Part shown: positions 17,122 to 26,347 of the stretch, one piece after another
Layout: each line of letters starts with the position of its first letter
How positions within the stretch are numbered: position 1 is the first letter of the stretch
DNA from: Candidatus Polarisedimenticolaceae bacterium
GTDB taxonomy: Bacteria > Pseudomonadota > Gammaproteobacteria > Chromatiales > Chromatiaceae
Direction of reading: 5' to 3'
Length of the DNA stretch: 55,923 bases
Assembly: GCA_021648685.1 (NCBI GenBank)
Contig: JAKISI010000014.1
Span: 1 to 55,923 of the forward strand
Made by a program: the position numbers and the translations under genes
Notes under the pieces: model-generated
Told to the model about the DNA's origin: nothing
The model's input: only the letters and a program-made list of their open reading frames with translations
Database searches by the model: none

Positions 17122-18594
17122 ATGTACAAGTTCCAGTTAAAAGGCCGCAAGGCTGCGCTGGTGGTCAGTGGTTTATTGCTGTTGGGCATGATGAATCTAC
17201 AGGCCGGCTCGCTGCCGGACTTTACCCAGATGGTGGAGGAGTATAGCCCCGCTGTGGTCAACATCAGCACCAAACAGAAGCCCAGAAAGTCGATGATGGA
17301 TCGGCTTCCACCCAAGTACCAGATTCCTGATCTGCCTAAAGACAGCCCATTGAACGACCTGTTTCGACACTTCTTTGGCGCCCCCCCCCACGGCAAAGGC
17401 GGGCCAGGTGGTGGTTCGCCGCATGGTCACGGATTTGAAGGGCAGTCACTGGGTTCGGGGTTTATCATCTCTGAAGATGGCTATCTGATGACCAACCATC
17501 ATGTGGTTGACGGAGCCGATGAGATCATCGTACGCCTGAGCGACCACCGGGAGTTCAAGGCAGAGCTGATCGGGTCAGACAAACGCAGCGATATTGCACT
17601 GCTGAAGATCGAAGCAGAGGATCTCCCGGTTGTCGCCATCAGCCAGACAAAAGAGCTCAAGGTCGGCGAGTGGGTGCTGGCGATCGGATCACCCTTCGGG
17701 TTTGACCACTCGGCCACAGCAGGCATCGTAAGCGCCAAGGGGCGCAGCCTGCCACGTGAAAACTATGTCCCGTTCATCCAGACAGATGTGGCCATCAATC
17801 CCGGTAACTCAGGTGGGCCACTGTTTAATCTGCAAGGCGAGGTGATTGGAATCAACTCCCAGATCTACAGCCGTACCGGCGGATTTATGGGCCTCTCCTT
17901 TGCAATACCCATTGATATGGCAATGAATGTTGTCGAACAGATCAAGGAAAAAGGCTTTGTAACCCGCGGCTGGCTGGGCGTTCTGATCCAGGATGTTACG
18001 CGCGAACTGGCAGAATCTTTTGGCCTCTCCCGCCCCTATGGCGCCCTGGTCTCCCAGGTTCAGCCTGGCAGCCCGTCTGAAAAGGCGGGGCTGCAAACAG
18101 GTGACGTCATCCTCAGCTTCAACGGTGAAGAGGTAGCAAACTCAGCAGCGCTGCCACCGATGGTGGGTGCCAGCCTGGTTGACCACCCCGCCAAGCTGGA
18201 GATCTTGCGCCAGGGCGAGCGCCAGACGGTTGAGGTGGTTATTGGGACACTGCCGGATGATGCAAAATCTGGCAGTGGTAGCGCAGGATCACGCACTGCA
18301 CAGGGCAACCGGATCGGGCTAAAGGTGCGGGAACTGACCGCAGAAGAGCGCAATCGGCTGGGGCTTGAGGCAGAAGGCGGAGTATTGGTCGAAGAGGTGA
18401 CGGCAGGGCCAGCCCAGGAGGCAGGGGTTCGCAAAGGCGATGTGATTCAGATGATCAATAATGTTCGGCTGAAGGATGTTGCCAGCTTCAATCAGCAGGT
18501 AAAGGATCTGCCAACCGGAAAATCTGTGGCGGTTTTGATCTATCGCCGCCACGGCCCCATCTTTCTAGCCTTCAAATTACCAAAAGATGAGTGA
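17122..18594 (+). CDS. degP: Periplasmic serine protease DegP/MucD (HtrA family)
   Basis: A 490-residue Do-like protease and chaperone that degrades misfolded envelope proteins. The start at 17122 has AGGAG upstream and gives a signal sequence ending LQAGS. The catalytic triad is visible as His in MTNHHVVDGAD (about 127), Asp in RSDIALLKIE (about 157) and Ser in NPGNSGGPLF (about 230). A Gly/His-rich linker (GKGGPGGGSPHGHGFEG) precedes the protease domain. PDZ1 is at about 285-375 and PDZ2 at about 395-485. It is the effector gene of the sigma-E operon. Confidence 0.97.
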   Translation: MYKFQLKGRKAALVVSGLLLLGMMNLQAGSLPDFTQMVEEYSPAVVNISTKQKPRKSMMDRLPPKYQIPDLPKDSPLNDLFRHFFGAPPHGKGGPGGGSPHGHGFEGQSLGSGFIISEDGYLMTNHHVVDGADEIIVRLSDHREFKAELIGSDKRSDIALLKIEAEDLPVVAISQTKELKVGEWVLAIGSPFGFDHSATAGIVSAKGRSLPRENYVPFIQTDVAINPGNSGGPLFNLQGEVIGINSQIYSRTGGFMGLSFAIPIDMAMNVVEQIKEKGFVTRGWLGVLIQDVTRELAESFGLSRPYGALVSQVQPGSPSEKAGLQTGDVILSFNGEEVANSAALPPMVGASLVDHPAKLEILRQGERQTVEVVIGTLPDDAKSGSGSAGSRTAQGNRIGLKVRELTAEERNRLGLEAEGGVLVEEVTAGPAQEAGVRKGDVIQMINNVRLKDVASFNQQVKDLPTGKSVAVLIYRRHGPIFLAFKLPKDE

Positions 18595-18862
18595 TTCAGC
18601 GCCCATTCTAAAGCTCTATTACCGCCAGAACTGTCACCTTTGCGAGGATATGTGGGCGCACCTGCAGGAGATACAGAAGGAGCATGCATTTCAGATTGTC
18701 ACCATTGACATAGCGGAGAGCGCCGAGCTGGAGAGACAGCACGGCACACGCATCCCGGTTCTTGAGACGGAAGAGGGCAGAGAGCTGTGCAACTACTATC
18801 TGGATGAGCGAGGGCTGCTTGATTATCTGAATAGCAGTCTTGCTTTGTCGCAAACTAAGTAG
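18587..18862 (+). CDS. Glutaredoxin-family (DUF836-like) thiol protein
   Basis: A 91-residue small thioredoxin-fold protein with the redox pair CHLC in YYRQNCHLCEDMWAHL (about residue 16) and the cis-Pro segment TRIPVLETEEG. It overlaps the degP end by 8 bp, as is usual for this family behind mucD in gammaproteobacteria, where lepA often follows; lepA is not present here. It is probably a cytoplasmic thiol-disulfide protein whose substrate is unknown. Confidence 0.88.
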   Translation: MSDSAPILKLYYRQNCHLCEDMWAHLQEIQKEHAFQIVTIDIAESAELERQHGTRIPVLETEEGRELCNYYLDERGLLDYLNSSLALSQTK

Positions 18863-18863
18863 C

Positions 18864-18884
18864 GCGCTGCATAACAGGCAGCGC
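18864..18884 (+). terminator. Hairpin directly after the rpoE operon
   Basis: GCGCTGC and its complement GCAGCGC are separated by ATAACAG, one base after the stop codon. No T-run follows, so it may be a weak or Rho-dependent end, or an RNA 3'-end stabiliser. Confidence 0.35.
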
Positions 18885-18922
18885 CATCTACAATCAGTAG
18901 CTCTCCCATGCAGACATAGCCC

Positions 18923-19111
18923 TTGAGTGAAAAGCAAGTGAAGAGCGATGCCCAATATGAAGATCTGCTGGTGATGGTTGATCTCGATGTTCGGTACTAT
19001 GCCCGCTTTTTGGGTAGTAATCTTCTATTCTCGGACGGCCTCCCAGACGGGAAAGCGGCTTGCCGTGCAGGCAGATTATTACCCCCTTCCGTCTACAGCG
19101 GGCCGCCATAA
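18923..19111 (+). other. Possible small ORF or gene remnant, unrecognised
   Basis: An open frame of 62 codons from a TTG (18923). The first 32 or so codons (SDAQYEDLLVMVDLDVRYYA) look coding by their choice of third bases. The second part runs through a dispersed repeat (from 19019) and is unlikely to be original coding sequence. It could be the N-terminal fragment of a gene cut by the repeat. No family was recognised. Confidence 0.25.
19019..19045. repeat. Dispersed repeat block, copy A
   Basis: TCTTCTATTCTCGGACGGCC followed by TCCCAG. It matches 44959-44984 with only two changes in about 26 bases. At the other site it is one end of a MITE-like element, so this may be a relic or solo end. 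Confidence 0.5.
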
Positions 19112-19296
19112 TCAAACCCCGCCTCTTCAATGACATTTTTGACCAGATCATCATCACAGGCCGGCTCAATCGTCACTTCACTGACGGCAACATTTACATC
19201 AATCGTTGCGCCAGGAAGCGCCTCTTGCAGCGCCTTTGCTACCGCACTTGAGCAACCACAACAGGTCATGCCTTCTACTTTGTAGGTCTTGAGCAT
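19093..19296 (-). CDS. copZ: Copper chaperone, heavy-metal-associated domain
   Basis: A 67-residue single HMA domain that carries Cu(I) in the cytoplasm to CopA. The metal site is GMTCCGCSSAV, so the usual CxxC pair is present with one extra Cys inside it. The fold continues with VNVAVSEVTIEP and IEEAGFDYGG. The ATG has AGGA nine bases upstream. It lies 120 bases downstream of copA on the same strand, with a palindromic repeat between them. Direct transfer to the CopA HMA domains is the likely function. Confidence 0.9.
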   Translation of the reverse strand: MLKTYKVEGMTCCGCSSAVAKALQEALPGATIDVNVAVSEVTIEPACDDDLVKNVIEEAGFDYGGPL

Positions 19297-19340
19297 TGGT
19301 TAATTCCTATTGATAAATTCGCAGGTTAATATCAACTCGT

Positions 19341-19405
19341 GTTTGGAAGCGGGACTTTAGCCCAGTAATGCTATGGACTGCGGGACTGAAGCCCCACGCC
19401 CAAAC
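19341..19405. repeat. REP-like palindromic repeat, copy 2, between copA and copZ
   Basis: A 65-bp inverted repeat with arms GTTTGGAAGCGGGACTTTAG and the near-complement CTGAAGCCCCACGCCCAAAC. It has the same two half-palindromes and spacing as the copy inside exbB. Confidence 0.75.
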
Positions 19406-19416
19406 CCCGTGCGTAT

Positions 19417-21831
19417 TCACTTTACAGTGGCAGACTGTTTGCCCCAACGCTTTAGCAGCAGGGAGTTCGAGACCACACTGACCGATGACATCGCCATCGC
19501 GGCTCCCGCAATAACCGGGCTGAGCAGTCCCAATGCTGCCATTGGGATGGCAATCAGATTATAGATCAGCGCCCAGAAAAGATTCTGCCAGATCTTGTGG
19601 CGGGTGGCACGGGAGATACCAAGCGCCTGCGCAACCAGTGTGGGATCTCCACGCATCAGCGTGATGCCAGCCGTATGCATGGCGACATCGGTGCCAGTAC
19701 CCATCGCCATGCCAATATCAGCGGCAGCCAGTGCCGGGGCGTCATTGATACCATCACCCACCATCGCCACCACCCGCCCCTCTGACCTGAGTCGCTGGAT
19801 CTGGGATACCTTCTCTTCCGGCAGAACCTCCGCCACCACCTGACTGATGCCTACGCTGCTGGCAACCGCAGCTGCAACCTGCGGGTTGTCACCGGTCAAC
19901 ATGACCGGCTCGATGCCCAGTGCCTTGAGCGCCATGATGGCCTCCCTGGCGTTGGCCTTGACCGGGTCGGTTACTGAGACAAAACCCAGCAGTTGAAGCG
20001 AATCCCGTCTGCTGGCGATCCACATCCGGGTTTGATACTCCTCATCAGCCTGCACCGGAAAGGCGGAGGGATCCACCCCCTGCTCCAGCATCAGACGGCG
20101 GTTGCCGATGAGCAGCTCCTCTCCATCGACACAGGCCTCCAGCCCCCGCCCCGGCAGTGCAGAGAAATCGCTTACCGGCAGCAGCCCAACCCCCTGCTGC
20201 CTGGCGTGTCGCAACACCGCCCGGGCCAGCGGGTGCTCGCTGCCCTGCTGGGCCGAGGCGGCCAGCTGTAAAAGCCGGTCATTTTGATGGTCAAAAGCCA
20301 TGATCTGATCCAGTGCGGGATGCCCCTCTGTCAGCGTACCTGTCTTGTCAAACACCAGCGTATCAACCTTGTAGGCATGCTCAAGGGCGTTGGCATCCTT
20401 GATCAGAATGCCGTGCCGGGCCGCCATGCCGGTGCCGACCATAATGGCAGTGGGGGTGGCCAGACCCAGCGCGCAGGGGCAGGCGATAACCAGCACCGAT
20501 ACCGCAGCCAGAAAGGCACCCGGCATGGAGCCATCCACCAGGAGCCAACCGGCAAAGGTAATGCTGGCGATGGCCACCACCATCGGCACGAAAATGGCTG
20601 AGATTCGATCCACCAGCTGCTGAATGGGAGCCTTACTGGCCTGGGCATCTTCCACCAGCCGGATGATGCGCGCCAGGGTCGATTCAGTGCCAACCCTGGT
20701 AGTGCGTATACGCAGCAGCCCTTCGCCATTGATGGATGCGCCGGTCACACAGTCGCCCTCTTCACGGTTGACGGGCAGGCTTTCGCCTGTAATCAGGGAC
20801 TCATCCAGCTGACTGACCCCCTCCACAATAATGCCATCGACCGGCACCCGCTCGCCGGGGCGCACCACCACGATCTCACCGGGCAGAACCTCCTCTACAG
20901 CAACCTCAGCAATGACACCATTGCGCTCTACCCGTGCAGACTCAGGGCGCAGATCCATCAGCGCGCGGATGGCCGATGCAGCACTGCGGCGGGCGCGTCG
21001 CTCCATCCATTTGCCGAACAGCACCAGGGTGATGATCATGGCAGAGCTTTCGAAATAGAGGTGCTCCCCGGCTGCCCCGCCGGGAGAGAGCATGACCCAG
21101 CTGCTAAGCCCCCAGGCGGCAGAGGTACCCATAGCGATCAGCAGATCCATATTGCCCGCCCCACCTCGCAGGGATCGGTAGGCACCCACATAGAAACGGG
21201 CACCCAGCCAGAACTGAACCGGCGTGGCAAGGGCAAACTGCAGCCAGCCCGGCAGCGCCAGATGGATACCAAACGGCATCAACAGCATGGGCAGCAGCAG
21301 CGGCAGGGAGAGGGCCGCTGCCAGCAGAAGATGGATCTGCTCTTTTCGATCCAGCGCCCGGTTAGCCTGCTCCTTTGCCGCAAGCTGCTCAGCGGTTGAT
21401 ATAACCGGCGTGGCACCAAAACCAGCCTTGCGAATCACCGTGATCAGATCCGATAGAGAGCAGGCTCCGGCAGGCACCACAATGCTGGCTTGCTCGGCAG
21501 CCAGATTGACCGAGGCGGAGACCACCCCGTCGGTACGTGACAGCACCCGCTCCAGCCGCGCGGAACAGGCGGCGCAGCTCATACCACTGATAGCCAGTTG
21601 CAGGGTCTCCAGCGGCACGCTGAAGCCTGCCTTGCTGATGGCGGTAATGAGTGCCTCTACAGTGAGTTTAGCGGCATCAAAGTAAAGCGCAATCGATTCG
21701 CTGGCAAGGTTCACAGCGGCCTGCTGCACACCGGGGAGGCGGCTCATCACCCGCTCCAGTCGTGTGGAGCAGGCGGCGCAGCTCATGCCATTGATCGGCA
21801 GAACAAGGGGCTTTATCGGGTTCATATTCAT
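19417..21831 (-). CDS. copA: Copper-exporting P1B-type ATPase
   Basis: About 804 residues from the ATG at 21831; an in-frame start at 21885 would add 18 residues unlike the family. Two N-terminal HMA domains each carry GMSCAAC (about residues 16-22 and 82-88). Then come eight predicted transmembrane segments, the actuator TGE (ITGESLP), the ion-binding CPC in [13 protein letters not shown], the phosphorylation site DKTGTLTEG and the hinge [17 protein letters not shown]. It pumps Cu(I) out of the cytoplasm. No clear CueR box was recognised upstream. Confidence 0.96.
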   Translation of the reverse strand: MNMNPIKPLVLPINGMSCAACSTRLERVMSRLPGVQQAAVNLASESIALYFDAAKLTVEALITAISKAGFSVPLETLQLAISGMSCAACSARLERVLSRTDGVVSASVNLAAEQASIVVPAGACSLSDLITVIRKAGFGATPVISTAEQLAAKEQANRALDRKEQIHLLLAAALSLPLLLPMLLMPFGIHLALPGWLQFALATPVQFWLGARFYVGAYRSLRGGAGNMDLLIAMGTSAAWGLSSWVMLSPGGAAGEHLYFESSAMIITLVLFGKWMERRARRSAASAIRALMDLRPESARVERNGVIAEVAVEEVLPGEIVVVRPGERVPVDGIIVEGVSQLDESLITGESLPVNREEGDCVTGASINGEGLLRIRTTRVGTESTLARIIRLVEDAQASKAPIQQLVDRISAIFVPMVVAIASITFAGWLLVDGSMPGAFLAAVSVLVIACPCALGLATPTAIMVGTGMAARHGILIKDANALEHAYKVDTLVFDKTGTLTEGHPALDQIMAFDHQNDRLLQLAASAQQGSEHPLARAVLRHARQQGVGLLPVSDFSALPGRGLEACVDGEELLIGNRRLMLEQGVDPSAFPVQADEEYQTRMWIASRRDSLQLLGFVSVTDPVKANAREAIMALKALGIEPVMLTGDNPQVAAAVASSVGISQVVAEVLPEEKVSQIQRLRSEGRVVAMVGDGINDAPALAAADIGMAMGTGTDVAMHTAGITLMRGDPTLVAQALGISRATRHKIWQNLFWALIYNLIAIPMAALGLLSPVIAGAAMAMSSVSVVSNSLLLKRWGKQSATVK

Positions 21832-21940
21832 CGTAGTGGTGGGGCAATGGCTCAATCGGATATTTGCGGATAGACGCGATCCCATATTACGTCATAATTC
21901 GGGGTATACTGACACGTTTTTGCTGATAGCGAAGAGACGC

Positions 21941-22894
21941 ATGCAGGTCATTCGGGGGTTTCACAATCTGCGGCCGGAGCACCGGGGCTGTGTAGCCACC
22001 ATTGGCAATTTCGATGGGGCACACCTGGGGCACCAGGCGGTCTTCCGGCACCTGCTGCAGGAGGGCGAGCGGCTGGCGCTCCCCGCTACGGTCATCAGCT
22101 TTGAGCCGCATCCGCTGGAGTTCTTCTCTCCGCAGGCCGCCCCGGCGCGTCTCACCCGACTGCGGGAGAAGCTGAGCGTGCTGGAGTCGGCAGGCATCCA
22201 GCGGGTGATGCTGCTGGAGTTCAACGCCCGGCTGGCGGCCATGAGTGCAGAGGCGTTTATCCAGCGGATATTGATCAGCGGCCTGGGGATACGCTATCTG
22301 CTGGTGGGGGATGATTTCCGCTTTGGCCAGGGTCGGGCAGGTGATACTGCACTGCTGCATGCGGCCGGCCAGCAACACGGCTTTGGCGTTGAGAGCATGG
22401 ATACCGTTGTAGCCGAGCGCGAACGCATCAGCAGCACCCGGATACGCGAGGCGCTGGCACGCGGCGATCTGGAGCTGGCCCGGCGCTGCCTGGGGCGACC
22501 CTACCGCATCTGCGGTCGCGTGGTTTATGGCGATCAGCGGGGGCGCAGCATCGGCTTTCCCACGGCCAATATTGGCCTGCACCGGAAGGCCAGCCCACTG
22601 CATGGTGTGTTTGCGGTACAGGCGCATGGCCTGGGTGAACAGCCGGTTCCCGGCGTGGCCAATATTGGCAATCAGCCGACAGTGGATGGCGACCGGCGCT
22701 ACCTGCTTGAGGTGCACCTGTTTGATTTTTCACAGGACATCTACGGCAGACATCTGGAGATCGACTTTCACAAGCGGCTGCGGAACGAGAAGCACTTCGA
22801 CTCCTTCGAGCAGCTGCGCAGGCAGATTGAGCGCGATGCGCGCGCAGCGAGGAAGATCCTCAATGTGCGTTCAACAGAATCAAACATTGAATAG
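21941..22894 (+). CDS. ribF: Bifunctional riboflavin kinase / FAD synthetase
   Basis: A 317-residue enzyme that makes FMN and FAD from riboflavin. The N-terminal nucleotidyltransferase has CVATIGNFDGAHLGHQ (about 18-33) and the ISSTRIREAL motif (about 160). The C-terminal kinase is at about 180-310 (GRSIGFPTANIG, GVANIGNQPTV). The ATG at 21941 has AAGAGA upstream and gives the usual N-terminus; the longer open frame to 21764 is antisense to copA. A TATACT -10-like hexamer lies at 21905 without an obvious -35. It is the first gene of the ribF-ileS-lspA unit. Confidence 0.96.
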   Translation: MQVIRGFHNLRPEHRGCVATIGNFDGAHLGHQAVFRHLLQEGERLALPATVISFEPHPLEFFSPQAAPARLTRLREKLSVLESAGIQRVMLLEFNARLAAMSAEAFIQRILISGLGIRYLLVGDDFRFGQGRAGDTALLHAAGQQHGFGVESMDTVVAERERISSTRIREALARGDLELARRCLGRPYRICGRVVYGDQRGRSIGFPTANIGLHRKASPLHGVFAVQAHGLGEQPVPGVANIGNQPTVDGDRRYLLEVHLFDFSQDIYGRHLEIDFHKRLRNEKHFDSFEQLRRQIERDARAARKILNVRSTESNIE

Positions 22895-22903
22895 GCAGAT
22901 ACC

Positions 22904-25798
22904 GTGACAGACTACAAGAGCACCCTCAACCTCCCCAAAACAGCCTTCCCGATGAAGGGAAATCTGGCGCAACGAGAGCCACAGCGACTCAAGCGCTGGG
23001 AGGAGATGGATCTCTACGCCAGACAGCGCAAAGTGGCAAGTGGCCGCCCCAAATTCATCCTGCACGACGGCCCCCCCTATGCCAACGGCGAGATCCATAT
23101 CGGCCACGCGGTCAACAAGGTGCTCAAGGATATTATTGTCAAAAGCCGCGGGCTGGACGGCTTTGATGCCCCCTATGTGCCGGGGTGGGACTGCCACGGC
23201 CTGCCGATCGAACTGCAGGTAGAGAAAAAAGCCGGCAAGCCGGGGCAGAAGATCACCGCTGCCGAATTTCGCAAGGCCTGCCGCATCTATGCCGGGAAAC
23301 AGGTGGATAAACAGCGCACCGATTTCAAACGGCTGGGGGTGATAGGGGATTGGGACAACCCCTACCTCACCATGGATTACCAGTTTGAGGCCGACATCAT
23401 CCGCGCACTGGGGCGCATCGTTGAGAACGGCCATCTGCAGAAAGGGTTCAAGCCGGTGCACTGGTGTACCGACTGCGGCTCTGCGCTGGCCGAGGCCGAG
23501 GTGGAGTACAAGGATAAAGACTCCTTTGCCATCGATGTCCGGTTTGCCGTGCTGGATGAGGAGGCGCTGCTCTCCCGTTGCCGGCATGTGCGCAGTGGCC
23601 ATGAGGGTGGAGCCATCTCCTTCGTGATCTGGACGACCACCCCCTGGACACTGCCCGCCAACCAGGCGGTGGCACTCAACCCCGAGCTGGAGTATGCCCT
23701 GGTGGAGTGTGAAGGGCCGCATGGCAGCGAGCGCCTGGTAGTTGCTGAAGCGATGCTGAAGGATGTGATGGCGCGCTACGGCATCGAGCAGTACCACGTT
23801 GTCGGCTACGCCAACGGCGAGCTGTTTGAGGGGCTAAAGCTGCAACACCCCTTTTATCCGCGTGAAGTGCCGATCATCCTGGGTGAGCATGTCACGCTGG
23901 AAGCGGGTACGGGCGCAGTGCACACCGCACCCGGCCATGGTCTGGATGACTATGTGGTCGGCACACGCTACAACCTGCCGGTGGATAACCCGGTAGGCGG
24001 CAACGGCTGCTTTCTGGAAGGTACAGAGCTATTTGCCGGTGAGCATGTCTTTCAGGCCAACGAGCATGTGATCGAGGTGCTCAAAGCCAAGGGGGCACTG
24101 CTGCATGAAGAGCGGCTGAACCACAGCTATCCACACTGCTGGCGGCACAAGACACCGATCATCTTCCGAGCCACACCGCAGTGGTTTATCCGCATGGACG
24201 CGGCGTATCCTGGCGGCGTAGGGAACGAACGCCAGGATATCCGCATGGATGCAGCAGCAAACGAACGCCAGGGTCTGCGTGATGCAGCCCGGCGGGAGAT
24301 TGAACAGGTAGAGTGGATTCCCGACTGGGGCAAGGCGCGCATCGAGGGGATGGTCGAGGGTCGCCCGGACTGGTGCATCTCCCGCCAGCGCACCTGGGGG
24401 GTGCCGATTGCACTGTTTGCGCATAAAGTGACCAGCGAGCTGCACCCCGACACACCGCGCCTGATTGAAGAAGTGGCCAGGCGGGTCGAGGCCGAAGGCA
24501 TCGAAGCCTGGTTTCAACTGGAGCCAGAGGCACTGCTCGGTGATGAGGCGGCCGATTACGACAAAGTGAGCGATACCCTGGATGTCTGGTTTGACTCAGG
24601 CGTCACCCACGCCTGCGTACTGAAGCAGCGCGAGGCGCTGGCCTTCCCGGCCGACCTCTACCTTGAGGGCTCGGATCAGCATCGCGGCTGGTTTCAATCC
24701 TCACTGCTGACCTCGATCGGCATAGCGGGAACCGCGCCCTACAAACAGGTGCTGACCCACGGCTTTACGGTCGATGCCAACGGTCGCAAGATGTCTAAAT
24801 CAGTGGGCAATGTGGTGGCACCGCAGAAAGTGATCAAAAACCTGGGGGCGGATATTATCCGCCTCTGGGTGGCAGCTACTGACTACCGCTATGAGATGAA
24901 TGTCTCGGATGAGATCCTCAAACGCACCTCAGATGCCTACCGGCGCATTCGCAACACCGCCCGCTTTCTGCTGGCCAACCTGGATGGCTTTGACCCGGTA
25001 CAGCATAAAGTGGCCCCGGAATCGATGCTGGCGCTGGACAGATGGGCCGTTGACCGTGCGCTACAGCTGCAAGAGGAGGTGGTTGCCGCCTATCGCGACT
25101 ATCAGTTCCACCTCATCTACCAGAAGGTGCAGAAGTTCTGCGTCACAGAGATGGGCGGTTTCTATCTCGATATCATCAAGGATCGTCAATACACCACCCA
25201 GGCGGACAGCCTGCCCCGGCGCTCGGCACAGACCGCGATGTACCATATCATTGAGGCACTGGTGCGCTGGCTGGCACCGATCCTCAGCTTTACCGCCGAT
25301 GAGATCTGGGAACATATTCCCGGCAAGCGCAGTGAAGCGGTCTTTCTGGAGACCTGGTACGACGGCCTGTTTGCGCTGGACGCGGATAGTGATTTTGACC
25401 ATGCCTTCTGGGAAGAGCTGATCACAGTACGCTCAGCCGTGAGCAAACAGCTGGAAGATGCGCGCAAAGGCGGTGCCATCGGCTCTGCACTGAATGCCGA
25501 GGTGGATCTCTACTGCGATAACGGGCTACATCAACAGCTGGGCAGACTGGGGGATGAGTTGCATTTCATCTTTATCACCTCGCATGCGAGGCTGCACCCG
25601 AAATCGGCACAGCCTGCAGGCGCAGTGGCTACGGATCTGCCAGAGCTGTCGGTTACGATCACCCCATCGGCGCATCAGAAATGCACCCGCTGCTGGCACC
25701 ACCAGGCCGATGTGGGAGAGAGCGCAGATCACCCCGAGCTGTGTGGCCGCTGTATCAAAAATGTGGCAGGTTCAGGCGAGGTTCGCCGGTTTGCCTAA
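22904..25798 (+). CDS. ileS: Isoleucyl-tRNA synthetase with an internal in-frame duplication
   Basis: A 964-residue class I synthetase that charges tRNA-Ile. It has HIGH at 65-68, the editing CP1 domain ([30 protein letters not shown]), KMSKS at about 628, and a C-terminal zinc site (CTRCWHH ... CGRC). It starts at a GTG nine bases after ribF. It is longer than the E. coli enzyme. At about residues 431-448, just after [11 protein letters not shown], a 17-codon duplicated, palindrome-containing segment (24188-24256) has been inserted before the conserved [10 protein letters not shown] block. Because the gene is essential, the insert is presumably tolerated. Confidence 0.97.
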   Translation: MTDYKSTLNLPKTAFPMKGNLAQREPQRLKRWEEMDLYARQRKVASGRPKFILHDGPPYANGEIHIGHAVNKVLKDIIVKSRGLDGFDAPYVPGWDCHGLPIELQVEKKAGKPGQKITAAEFRKACRIYAGKQVDKQRTDFKRLGVIGDWDNPYLTMDYQFEADIIRALGRIVENGHLQKGFKPVHWCTDCGSALAEAEVEYKDKDSFAIDVRFAVLDEEALLSRCRHVRSGHEGGAISFVIWTTTPWTLPANQAVALNPELEYALVECEGPHGSERLVVAEAMLKDVMARYGIEQYHVVGYANGELFEGLKLQHPFYPREVPIILGEHVTLEAGTGAVHTAPGHGLDDYVVGTRYNLPVDNPVGGNGCFLEGTELFAGEHVFQANEHVIEVLKAKGALLHEERLNHSYPHCWRHKTPIIFRATPQWFIRMDAAYPGGVGNERQDIRMDAAANERQGLRDAARREIEQVEWIPDWGKARIEGMVEGRPDWCISRQRTWGVPIALFAHKVTSELHPDTPRLIEEVARRVEAEGIEAWFQLEPEALLGDEAADYDKVSDTLDVWFDSGVTHACVLKQREALAFPADLYLEGSDQHRGWFQSSLLTSIGIAGTAPYKQVLTHGFTVDANGRKMSKSVGNVVAPQKVIKNLGADIIRLWVAATDYRYEMNVSDEILKRTSDAYRRIRNTARFLLANLDGFDPVQHKVAPESMLALDRWAVDRALQLQEEVVAAYRDYQFHLIYQKVQKFCVTEMGGFYLDIIKDRQYTTQADSLPRRSAQTAMYHIIEALVRWLAPILSFTADEIWEHIPGKRSEAVFLETWYDGLFALDADSDFDHAFWEELITVRSAVSKQLEDARKGGAIGSALNAEVDLYCDNGLHQQLGRLGDELHFIFITSHARLHPKSAQPAGAVATDLPELSVTITPSAHQKCTRCWHHQADVGESADHPELCGRCIKNVAGSGEVRRFA
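24188..24272 (+). repeat. In-frame tandem duplication with palindrome inside ileS
   Basis: TATCCGCATGGACGCGGC (24188-24205) recurs as TATCCGCATGGATGCAGC 51 bases later. ACGAACGCCAGG occurs at 24225 and again at 24261. The first unit also contains ATCCTGGCG and its complement CGCCAGGAT as a hairpin. The second unit lacks about 15 bases of the first. Confidence 0.7.
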
Positions 25799-26336
25799 GT
25801 CACTGCACTGGCTGTGGATCACGGCCGTCATTATCGTCCTGGATCTACTGACCAAACAGTGGGCGCTATCCAACCTGCTGCCCTATCGGCCGGTGCCGCT
25901 GCTGCCCTACTTTGACCTGACCCTGATGTTCAACCCGGGTGCCGCCTTCAGTTTTCTGAGCGACCAGGACGGATGGCAGCGCTGGTTCTTTATCGTGGTG
26001 GCCTCCCTGGTCACCATAGGTCTGGTGATATGGCTGCTGAAACTTGAAGCCGGTGAGCGGCTGGTCGCTGTGGCGCTGTGCCTGATCATTGGCGGTGCTG
26101 TGGGCAACCTGATCGACCGCATCCACTACGGCCATGTCATCGACTTTGTCGATCTCTACTATGTTGCCGGAAGTTGCCTGCCACTCTTTAGCGATGTGAT
26201 ACGGAATGGCATCACCCAGTGCCACTGGCCCGCCTTCAATATTGCCGACAGCGCCATCCTGTCCGGCGTGACGCTGATGCTGTTCGATGCATTTACGTCG
26301 GGGGACAAGAACTCGCCTGACTCGAAGCAGGGGTAG
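25791..26336 (+). CDS. lspA: Prolipoprotein signal peptidase II with an extra internal segment
   Basis: About 181 residues. The TTG at 25791 overlaps the ileS stop by 8 bp and has GCGAGG upstream; an ATG at 25761 is an alternative. Four transmembrane helices are visible. The two catalytic Asp regions are present: [11 protein letters not shown] and FNIADSAI. It removes lipoprotein signal peptides in the inner membrane. Between VDLYY and [11 protein letters not shown] there is an insertion of about 17-18 residues ([19 protein letters not shown]) not normally found there. It lies in the periplasmic stretch just before the second catalytic Asp. The reading frame is kept. Confidence 0.92.
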   Translation: MPKSLHWLWITAVIIVLDLLTKQWALSNLLPYRPVPLLPYFDLTLMFNPGAAFSFLSDQDGWQRWFFIVVASLVTIGLVIWLLKLEAGERLVAVALCLIIGGAVGNLIDRIHYGHVIDFVDLYYVAGSCLPLFSDVIRNGITQCHWPAFNIADSAILSGVTLMLFDAFTSGDKNSPDSKQG

Positions 26337-26347
26337 TAGCTTCAACC

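Noticed and set aside
22880-23797. A 305-codon minus-strand open frame opposite ileS
   Set aside because: It lies wholly over the HIGH-containing region of ileS, and its translation has no domain character.
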